From contig NC_084827.1 in NCBI RefSeq assembly GCF_033115175.1, forward strand, positions 144,205,701-144,269,700: 64,000 nucleotides of DNA, given 5' to 3'. A program made the translations under genes and the position numbers. The DNA is from Lepus europaeus (taxonomy: Eukaryota > Chordata > Mammalia > Lagomorpha > Leporidae). The notes under the pieces were generated by a model, which saw nothing but the letters and a program-made list of their open reading frames with translations, was not told the origin of the DNA and did not search any database. Shown here piece after piece: positions 56,000 to 64,000 of this stretch (position 1 is the stretch's first letter; each line of letters opens with the position of its first letter).

Positions 56000-56212
56000 G
56001 GGGCTGGTGTTATGGCACAGTGGGTAAAGCCACCGTCTGCAGAGGCCTGCACCTGCATGAGAGACCTGGAAGAAGCTCCTGGCTTTGGATCGGCGCAGCT
56101 CCAACCATTGCGGCCATTTGGGGAGTAAACCAGCGGGTGGAAGACCTGTCTCTCTGGCTCTGCCTCTGCCTCTCAATAACTCCACCTTTCAAATAAATAA
56201 ATAAAAACTTTA
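56000..56212 (+). mobile_element. CSINE with internal deletion, plus
   Basis: Head gggctggtgttatggcacag jumps to the gaggcctgcacctgcatgag segment. Tail caaataaataaataaaaac. Confidence 0.88.
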
Positions 56213-56729
56213 AAAGGTTTTACAAGGTGCCTCCTGCCCTGGCCAGTTTTCTCTCTCCATTCTTCTACTTGGAGAAGTAGTTGTGAGGTGTCATGTGTTG
56301 CCGCTGGGACATGGAGTCTGATGCCTTGAGGAAGGGGATGAGCATTTCAGGCTCTTTTGAGTTTGGTTTTTACAACTTTATTTTGAAGGTCATCTATCCC
56401 AGTAAGAAGTAATGAATCCTATTGTGTCTCATGTCAAGACACAGTTTGCCATACTCAAATCACTGATCAAGTTGTATTCTCACGAGATGGAAGATCTTAG
56501 ACAACATCTGACCATGAAGGAGTAGGCCCACAGATCTGCATTTTGAATAAATACTGCAGGTAATTTGAGGGCAGCTTATTTTAGGGTCACCCTTTGAGAG
56601 ACTCATGTAGGGGTACAGTGTGCTGAAGTAGGAGAGCCCCCACATCAAGTCAGTGGAATTGGAAGCTGGAGGGGGGTGGGAGAGGGCATGGCACCGTGAC
56701 ACTCTTTGTCACTGTCCTGAGCTATTATT

Positions 56730-57640
56730 TAAGACTTTGGACCTTCCATCTATTCTCTGCTATTATAATTTTGTTCCTATTTATTTTTTTCTCCTTTCTG
56801 TAAGTTTTTTTTCCCTTCACACACCAAGTTATTTTTCATTTTATAAAAGTGAAATTTATCAACCTTTTACTGTTAGTGGAATTTGGTCCTGTAATTTTCC
56901 TCTCCCAGGTTATAAACATTTACCCATATTTCATATTGTTTTTACATTTAGATTTCTGGTTCACAAGGAATTTGTTCTATCATATCGTGTGAAGTATGAA
57001 TGCATTATTTTTGCCTTCTTCCAAATAACCATCAAAAATTCATGTTTTCCATTACTGTTTCGAAATGCCACCTTTGTATATTGTCTTTCCATGTATATTT
57101 AAACTTACTCTTTCTGTTGTCTTCTACTAGTCTGTGTGTCTTTATGCCCAATACAATACTCTTTAGAGACCAGGAGAGTGTCAAAGTGTTCCTCTTGGAG
57201 GATTTGCACATTTCTTGATAAATTTATGCCTAGATCTTTCATCTTTCCTCTTAGTAAATAAATGAGGTTTTCTCTTTGATTCTCTCTCCTGATTGTTACT
57301 TAAATATATTGAAGACCATTGAGTTCCATATGTTAATTGCTTAATTCTGTTATAGTCTGTAGGAGGTTCTTTGTGCTTTTTGAAAAGCAAGTTATCTACC
57401 TCTTTTTCTAACTCTTAGAACTATTGTTGTTTTCTCTTGTCTGATTGTATGGCTGCTGTCTTAACTAAAATGTTAAATAGTAATAGAAATAATGGGTATC
57501 CTTGTCTTGGTCCTGATTTTCATGAGACTGCCTCTGGTTTTGCCCCATAAGGAAGATGATGGTTCACACTCAAGTATAATCTATCAGCTATTATTTGAGG
57601 TGTTTTTTTTTTTTTTTGAAAATCACAAATGTATATTAAA
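56730..57640 (-). mobile_element. Old L1-like remnant downstream of SGO2
   Basis: T-rich degraded sequence. The part near 57470-57600 (taatagaaataatgggtatccttg split, cttgtcttgg, ccataaggaag) resembles reverse-complement L1 RT. The 149-codon open stretch over 56653-57102 is a by-product of low stop density. Confidence 0.4.
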
Positions 57641-60176
57641 TTTTGTCAAATGACTTTTGACATCGATAGGGATTTTATGAATTAGGGTCTAGTCAGGAGA
57701 CAGAAATTGCAGGTACAGTTAGCTGTGTGCTAGAGAACTGTAAAAAGGCAAAAGGGACCATTTTTCAGAGGAAGCAGCTCCAGGAAGCATCTATCACCTG
57801 TGCGACTGAGGGACCAGGAGAAAGGGTGGACCTAGAGAAAGATTTGGAGGAAGAGTCCCAGGACCCTAGGGACCGTGCAACTGGTTGTTGCTGGTTTCCC
57901 AGAAGAGAGCTGATGACACTGGTCTGATGGTGTGGAGCCAACTCTCCGTTTGGGGCTGAACAATGCCTGTTGTGATATTGACGAGAGAAGAGCAGCAGCC
58001 TCTCTTAGCTCCTCCTTCCTTTCCGGTTGCTTCCAACACCCGCTGTCGGTGGGCACTAAGAAGGAGCCTGGCAGAGGAGGAGGAGGGTATGCAAAGTCCT
58101 AGCCTAAACACAGGGGACTGAACAAATGTGGATTTAATGCTGAGACACAGCTTACTACCAGAAGCACAGAAATGATTGTTTTCCTTAAATATATTAATGT
58201 GATGAACCACATTCATAGAATAAACCCCGCTTTGTAATGCATGCCAGCTATTGCCTCAACTAGAGGCCCATCTCTGTGTTCTTTGCTACGTAATTGATCA
58301 GACTCTGAAAATCACGTTTTTTCTGAGTTATTTTTTTAAACTCCTGCCAACAGGGGGCACCAGAAGGAGATAGAAAATCAGAAGGGAAAGGGACGGAATT
58401 GCTTGTGCCTGTCGCAGGCTTTTCCTGTTAGTATCATCTTGGTAGTGGCACTTCACCTGGTGGCCAGCACTCCAAGAACCTCCTCATTATGCTCCCTGGG
58501 AGCTGCCACCACTAGCTGGACAGTGCACCTTCCTCAGAGGCCTCAGGTCTACTGGTCATTTTCCGGAGGTAACAGTACCATCCTTACTGCACCCCATCTG
58601 AATTTCAGCTCCTAACTCCTGAGGTATAACTGTAGCTAAGCACTGCCCTCCCTCAGAGGTCTCCAAGTATCTAGGTTCTGACAGTTGGGAACACTCCTTT
58701 GTTACCCAAGTTGATTCTTAAACATAGCTGGAAGAATGCAAAATAATACTAGCCTTACGGAAAAGCTTTTTGACAATATCCAACAAAATAGCATGCATTT
58801 ATCGTTCAATCCTGCAGTCCCATTTTTAGAAAACTATGCCCAAAATTCCCTTACAAAAAAAAAAAAAATTTGGCTAGGGCATAGTTTGTAGCAACAACAG
58901 TGAACAAACAAAGGAATAAGTTAAGCAATCATCACTAGGGTACAGTTAATTTGAAAGCAATCTGAATGAAAATAATTTTCTATCAAGTTGGTGACAGGAA
59001 AAACAGATACATAATGTGAGAAAAAGTAGCTTGAATAGACAGCTTTAGTAGGATAGACCATAGGGATAAAAAAAGACATGTAAAATCTTGAGCTTTCACA
59101 CGCTCATCATTTTGCTCTTGTGATATTGATGTGGTTATTTTGAAGTAGATCTCTGGACAAGATAATTACCATTAAGATTTAGAACCAAGACTGTTGGCAC
59201 ATAAGAAAATTGTAGAGCCAAGAAGATGAAAACAACTCTGCGATCTTACATTTTAATAAGCAATATCAGTGTGAACTTGCATTTTCACCTCTCTGTAACA
59301 TTTTGTACTTTTTAGCTCTATCCACTGAAAATGTCTAGAAACAATGACAACTCATTAACAGTGAGAACCTCTGGTATCCAGATTCTGGTTTCTAAATGCA
59401 GTTACCCATTTAAAAGAACCACCACTCTTTAGAGAAATAGCTGACTCCAAGTGTGGGTCAGGAAACAGACAAGAGAGGCCTGGTAGGTTTTATTATGTGG
59501 GAGAGTGAGGAAATTATTAAAAACTAATGTAACAATACAAAAGGAAGTATTCCAACTTGAAACTGTTTCCATGGGCCCAAGACTGGACAAACAGCATTAT
59601 TAAGAATGATGACTGTTGTTGATTAGAACGCAATAACTACAGAAAAAAGTCATAGGTTCCTAAAGATTTTTTTAAAGGAAAGAAAGAAATAAACAAAAAC
59701 ATACTGGGTACTACTGGAGGTTATTAGGATGCTAACACAAAATACTAAAAATGTCTCAATTAAGGGAAAGTAATACAAACCTTGCTTTTCTGTTGCAAAT
59801 TTAGTTTGTGCATAGTTAATAACTGTAGTGAAAGATGGATAGTTCTATTTAAAAGAATCCCAGTGATGAATGCAAAAAGAATGCTACAATTAGAAAAATT
59901 ACAACTCCCTAGCATAATAATTGCTCAGGCAAAGCCCAAAAGTGGATGTGAAGCCACCAGGTGAGATGTTGATGGATAAACTCATTAAGAAGGGATAACA
60001 CCCACTGATCAATCATTAAGAAAGAAACAATCAAACATCATATGCTTCCTGATGTGCGGCAATATACTCCAAAATTGAACCTGATTTTTCTCAACACTTT
60101 AGATAATAATGTCCAGTATACAAGGAAATAAGTGGATGGAAGAACAAATTACACCAGAGAAGCAATTAACCAGGTT
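57641..60176. other. Intergenic between SGO2 and AOX1
   Basis: Old decayed repeats, including a stretch at 57690-58640 that reads like an old interspersed element. No promoter-like GC rise or coding homology is seen. Confidence 0.45.
58640..59150 (+). mobile_element. Possible old L1 3' remnant
   Basis: A-rich decayed sequence with weak resemblance to the plus-strand L1 ORF2 end (gcatagtttgtagcaacaac). The family is not certain. Confidence 0.3.
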
Positions 60177-60187
60177 CAAAATGTGAC

Positions 60188-60243
60188 TTTTTTTAAAGAT
60201 TTTATTTATTTATTTGAAAGAGTGACACAGAGAGAGGAGAGGC

Positions 60244-60291
<48 letters not shown>

Positions 60292-60536
60292 CTTCCATCT
60301 GCTGGTTCACTCCCCAGATGGCCGCATCCACCAGAGCTGTGCTGATCCGAAGCCAGGAGCCAGGAGCTTCTTTCAAGTCTCACACATGGGTGCAGGGGCC
60401 CAAGGACTTGGGCCTTCTTCTACTATTTTCCCAGGCCATAGCAGAGAGCTGGATCGGAAGAGGAACAGCCAGGTCTCGAACTGGTGCTCATTTGGGATGC
60501 AGGCACTTAACCTACTGCATCACAGCGCCAGCCCCC
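60188..60536 (-). mobile_element. CSINE, minus, first of a same-target pair
   Basis: Flanked by aaaatgtgac copies at 60178-60187 and 60537-60546. Long (GA)n at 60262-60289. Confidence 0.92.
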
Positions 60537-60547
60537 AAAATGTGACC

Positions 60548-60848
60548 TTTTTTAAAAAAAGGTTTGTTTTATTTGAATCGGAATTACACAGAGGGAGAGA
60601 GAGAGAAATTTTTCAACTGCTGGTTCACCCTCCAAATGGCCTCAAAAGCCAGGCTGGGCAGGGCCGAAGCCAGGAGCCAGGAGCTTTATCTGGGTCCCCA
60701 ATATGGGTTCAGAGTCCCAAGAACTTGGGCCATCTTCCACTGCTTTTCCCAGGTCAGTAGCAGGGAGCTGGATTGGAAGTGGAGCAGCCGGGACACGAAC
60801 CGGCATCACAGATGGCAGCTTTACCTGTTATGCCACAGTGCTGGCCCT
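60548..60848 (-). mobile_element. CSINE, older, minus, second of a same-target pair
   Basis: Flanked by aaaatgtgac (60537-60546) and aaaatgtggc (60850-60859). More decayed than its neighbour. Confidence 0.88.
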
Positions 60849-61214
60849 GAAAATGTGGCTTCTTCTATGGAACAACTGACTTGATTTCTTCTTGGACACG
60901 TTCACAGTACTGGAAAGGGGAAGTAGGTGAGGAGATTGTTCTGGACGCAAAGAGACCACAAACAAACACCTTGACTAGCCCTTGTTTGAGTCAAGCAGAT
61001 AAAAACCAAGTGTAAAACATGACACTGTTAGAAACTTGGAAGTCCATGGAGTCTGAGAGAAATGTGTGTATTAAAGTATTTAGGAATAAAATGTGTCTGG
61101 GTTTGGTTTTAAAACACTCCAAAAGAAATAAGGGAGTATGGCAACACACTGACCATCATTACATCTCAGCCAGGAGTTTGGGTTATCATTATCATTATTA
61201 TTACGTCTTCTCTT

Positions 61215-62030
61215 TTTTTTTCTTTTCCTTTTTCTTAACATTTATTTAATGAACATACATTTCCAAAGTACAGCCTATGGATTACAATGGCTTTCCCTCC
61301 GCATAACTTCCCTCCCACCCGCAACCCTCCCCTTTCTTGCTCCCTCTACCCTTCCATTCACATCAAGATTCATTTTCAATTCTCTTTATATACAGAAGAT
61401 CAGTTTAGTATATATTGAGTAAAGATTTCAACAGTTTGCACCCACATAGAAACACAAAGTGAAAAATACTGTTTACTGTTTGAGTATTACTTATAGCATT
61501 AAACCACAATGTACAGCACATTAAGGACAGAGATCCTACATGAGGAGTAAGTGCACAGTGACTCCTGTTGTTGACTTAACAAATTGACACTCTTGTTTAT
61601 GGCATCAGTAATCACTGTAGGCTCTTGTTATGAGATGCCAAGGCTATGGAAGCTAATACTAACTGATAAAATAAAAAAGGGAGAGAACGATCCAACATGG
61701 GAAGCGGGATGCACAGCAGACTCATAGAATGGCAGATGTCCTAAACAGCACTCTGGCCTCAGAATCAGCCCTTAAGGCATTCGGATCCGGCTGAAAAGCC
61801 CATGAGAGTATTTCAGGCATGGAAAGCCAGGACACTCCGTCAAAAAAAAAAAAAAAAAAAAAAAACCTAAATGAAGGATCTCCGCGTGTGAGATCCCATT
61901 GGAAGGAACAGGTCATCAAAGAAGGAGGTACCTTTCTCTGAAGGGAGAAGAGAACTTCCACTTTGACTATGACCTTGTCTAAATATGATTGGAGTCGGTG
62001 AACTCAAAAGGCTTCCATAGCCTTGGCATC
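61215..62030 (-). mobile_element. 5'-inverted (twin-primed) L1 fragment
   Basis: 61215-61652 is an L1 3' end in minus orientation. From about 61653 the same L1 3' UTR continues in the opposite orientation to 62030. A 17-bp target duplication, ttattacgtcttctctt, flanks the whole element at 61198-61214 and 62031-62047. The junction repeats about 20 bp of L1 (61632-61651, and inverted at 62011-62030). This is the classic signature of twin priming. The A run at 61841-61865 belongs to the inverted part. Confidence 0.9.
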
Positions 62031-62186
62031 TTATTACGTCTTCTCTTAAGGAGAACTTTTGGAAATTGTCTATGTAAATTAAATGACACGGAAAAATGTT
62101 CTAAGTGTGCTATGTGAAAAGGAACCCAGAAAATAGCTAGTTTGAGTTCATTTGAGTTTTTAAAGGTGGTAAAATTTTAAAATTTT

Positions 62187-62408
62187 ATTTATTTTTTTAA
62201 AGATTTTATTTATTTATTTGAAAGTCAGAGTTACACAGACAGAAGAGAGGCAGAGAAAGAGAGAGAGGTCCTCCATCCGTTGGTTCACTCCCCAATTGGC
62301 CACAATGGCCGGGGCTGCGCCAAGCACCTGGGTCTCGAACCGGTGCCCGTGTGGGAAGCTGGCACTTCGGGCCAGGGCGTTAACCCACTGCGTCACAGCG
62401 CCAGCCCC
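62187..62408 (-). mobile_element. CSINE with internal deletion, minus
   Basis: About 220 bp instead of 320. The central segment is missing. Target duplication aaattttaaaa at 62172-62182 and 62415-62425. Confidence 0.88.
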
Positions 62409-62544
62409 TACTCCAAATTTTAAAAACGTAAAGATACTACCAAAAAGTTGGCAGTGATAAATTCTAAGTTGTGGACTTACAGGTGATTTGTATTTTTATG
62501 CTTTTCAGAATTTCCCAAAATGCTTTATATCACTCTTCAAAAAT

Positions 62545-62834
62545 ATTTTATTTATTTATTTATTTATTTAAAAGGCAGAGTTACAGAGAGAGGGGGAGAG
62601 ACAGGGATCTTCCGTCTGCTGGTTCACTCCCCAGATGGCCACAACAGCTGGGCCAAGTGTAAGCCGGGTCTCCCACGTGGGTGCAGGGGCCCAAGGGCTT
62701 GGGCCATCCTCCACTGCTTTCCCAGGCCATAGCAGAGAGCCGGATTGGAAGTGGAGCAGCTGGGACTCAAACCGGCGCCCATAGGGAATGCCTGCGACTC
62801 AGGACGCAGTTTTATGGGCTATGCCACAGGCCCT
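62545..62834 (-). mobile_element. CSINE, minus
   Basis: From attttatttatttatttattt to tatgccacaggccc. Shortened near the head. Confidence 0.9.
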
Positions 62835-63138
62835 ACATCTCAATATTTACCAGATAAACTTTGTGGTTAATTAGTCATTATCCCATAACTGAATAGCTGT
62901 AAGTGCTGATAACATCTTAAAAAAATAAAAAGCGATATCAATCAAAATAGCCCCTGATTTTAAAAAAACAAGCTTGAAGGATTATTGCTCAACCTGTAAG
63001 GCGAAGCCATAGAACCACCCGGCCAGCAAAGCTGGAACAAATGATTGCGTGCCGTGAAGCGTGCAGGCCCACAGCAGGCACAATGCGGGGGGAGGGACAA
63101 ATCCCGTCTAAACGAGGCCATAAAACACGAGGGCCACA
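62835..63138. other. Intergenic just upstream of the AOX1 CpG island
   Basis: AT-rich to 62980, then CpG content rises sharply from about 63000. No repeat is recognised. Confidence 0.5.
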
Positions 63139-63166
63139 GCGAGGTCTGGCACGCGAGGTCTGGCAC
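63139..63166 (+). repeat. Tandem 14-mer upstream of AOX1
   Basis: Two exact copies of gcgaggtctggcac, about 250 bp before the AOX1 ATG. Confidence 0.9.
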
Positions 63167-63640
63167 GAGGCCACCGGGCGTGGCGGCGCAGCCTCCGAGC
63201 ACCGCCCGCCGGGAGGTGACCGGGTCAGCGCCAGGTTCGCCCAGCGCCCGCAGCCCCCGGGAGCGCCGCGCTGACGTCGGCCCCGCGCGGCTATATCCCG
63301 GCGTCGCTCGCCACGCCGAACCTCGGTCCGGACGCTCGCTGTGCGCTGGACCGCTCCTCGGAACCGCGGCCCCGCTCTCCTCCGTGCGCCCCGCGCCCCG
63401 CGCCGCCCTCAGTCACCATGGAGCCGGCGCCCGAGCTGCTCTTCTACGTGAACGGCCGCAAGGTGAGCGCGCCCGCGGGGCTGCCCGCCGCGTGGGCCCC
63501 TCGAGAGCTTTCGGTGCCCGAGCGTGGGGCGCTGGAGCGCGCGCCAGGCTTCCGTCGCGGACAGGACTTTGCCTTTCCGTCCCGACCTGCGCCTCCGGGA
63601 CTGCCCCGGGGTCTTAGGGCCTCCACCTTCCAGATGTTCC
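63160..63640 (+). promoter_or_regulatory. AOX1: CpG island and AOX1 promoter
   Basis: This CpG-dense block surrounds the AOX1 start codon. Upstream are a TATA-like CTATATC (63291-63297), a CRE-like TGACGTCG (63272-63279), a direct repeat AGGTGA-cc-GGGTCA (63214-63227) containing the palindrome TGACCGGGTCA, and a tandem 14-mer (63139-63166). The TATA-like element lies 127 bp before the ATG. Factor binding is inference only. Confidence 0.65.
63418..63462 (+). CDS. AOX1: Aldehyde oxidase 1, first coding exon (gene continues beyond the window)
   Basis: The ATG sits in a good context (tcaccATGg) and encodes MEPAPELLFYVNGRK before the donor aag|gtgagc at 63463, phase 0. Human AOX1 begins MDRASELLFYVNGRK with the exon break at the same place, as I remember it. 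The segment starts the N-terminal 2Fe-2S ferredoxin-like domain of this cytosolic molybdo-flavoenzyme, which oxidises aldehydes and N-heterocycles. The frame stays open past the donor only because the intron is GC-rich. The upstream neighbour is SGO2, 7.5 kb away on the same strand. Confidence 0.93.
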
Positions 63641-64000
63641 CTTTTCCTCTTCTTCCACGATGCACTGGCTGCCTCGCAACGCCACCCTGTCCCTAAAGAA
63701 GAACCCCCCCCCCAAAAAAAAAGCCATTTTATCCCCCTCAAGGCCGGCTGTCCCGAGCCGCTGAGAACCCCAGCGGCTGTCAGGAACGCCCTCCTGCAAC
63801 ACCCCGACAGCGACCTAGGTGGATGGAGGGCTGCGTGGCCCCGGGATGTGACCAGAGGCAGTGCCAGCCGCTCCCACGAACAAATTGCAACATTCCAAAG
63901 TCACAGCTTGCTGCTGGCAGAGCTTAGCACAGCCAGGCCCTGGGGCGCCCCCCCCCCCCCCCCCCGCGGCTCTGCAGAACCCCGGGGGCGGCTGCAGGCA
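63463..64000 (+). other. AOX1: AOX1 intron 1, start
   Basis: GC-rich intron sequence fades out of the CpG island. It holds an A-rich run near 63712-63722 and a run of about 17 C near 63949-63965. I see no second exon. Confidence 0.7.
63949..63965. repeat. AOX1: Poly(C) run in AOX1 intron 1
   Basis: About 17 C in a GC-rich setting, a place where read accuracy is often poor. Confidence 0.85.

Noticed and set aside
56653-57102. Open frame of 149 codons downstream of SGO2
   Set aside because: Located in a T-rich L1-like remnant. The hydrophobic peptide reflects base composition.
63045-63617. Open frame of 190 codons at the AOX1 CpG island
   Set aside because: It overlaps the AOX1 first exon in another frame and is a GC-rich shadow.

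Overview
This is a mammalian nuclear window, most likely from European rabbit (Oryctolagus cuniculus). It holds roughly forty copies of a tRNA-derived SINE with the lagomorph C-repeat (CSINE) layout: a 5' 'gccggcgctgtggcgcagtg' head, a B box 'ggttcgagtcc', a (CT)n tract and a 'tttcaaataaataaa' tail. It also holds L1 copies sharing one lagomorph-type 3' end. There is no bacterial, phage or CRISPR content. I worked from the sequence and from remembered protein families; no alignment or database search was run.

Two host genes are present, both on the plus strand. SGO2 (shugoshin 2) is complete: a CpG-island promoter and a non-coding first exon ending at 15847, eight coding exons between 19914 and 55618, and a poly(A) signal at 55805-55810. 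The exons join in frame at consensus GT/AG sites to 3,759 nt, or 1,253 residues; human SGO2 is 1,265. AOX1 (aldehyde oxidase 1) begins near the right edge in a second CpG island. Only its first coding exon (63418-63462, 15 codons) lies in the window. SGO2 followed by AOX1 on one strand matches the human 2q33 order. The two genes act in unrelated processes, centromeric cohesion protection versus cytosolic molybdo-flavoenzyme oxidation.

Layout: 1-15.4 kb is intergenic and holds old repeats, a fragmented old L1 (6.9-9.5 kb) and nested CSINEs. 15.5-16.3 kb is the SGO2 CpG island. Intron 1 (15.8-19.9 kb) holds a long decayed repeat and a nearly exact 228-bp duplication. Intron 2 (20.0-29.0 kb) carries a near full-length antisense L1 with an open ORF1 and a frameshifted ORF2. 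Introns 3-8 hold the remaining coding exons among CSINEs, L1 remnants, an LTR-like insertion and palindromic MITE-like copies. 55.8-63.1 kb is repeat-rich intergenic DNA with a 5'-inverted (twin-primed) L1. 63.1-63.7 kb is the AOX1 CpG island.

The points most worth a second look are: four tandem ~96-residue repeats in SGO2, three of which carry the same Aurora-type threonine; two places where two CSINEs each used the same short target; the 228-bp templated duplication in intron 1; the twin-primed L1 with intact 17-bp target duplications; and ORF2 of the intron-2 L1, broken in two A homopolymers. I found no evidence for a previously undescribed biological system.
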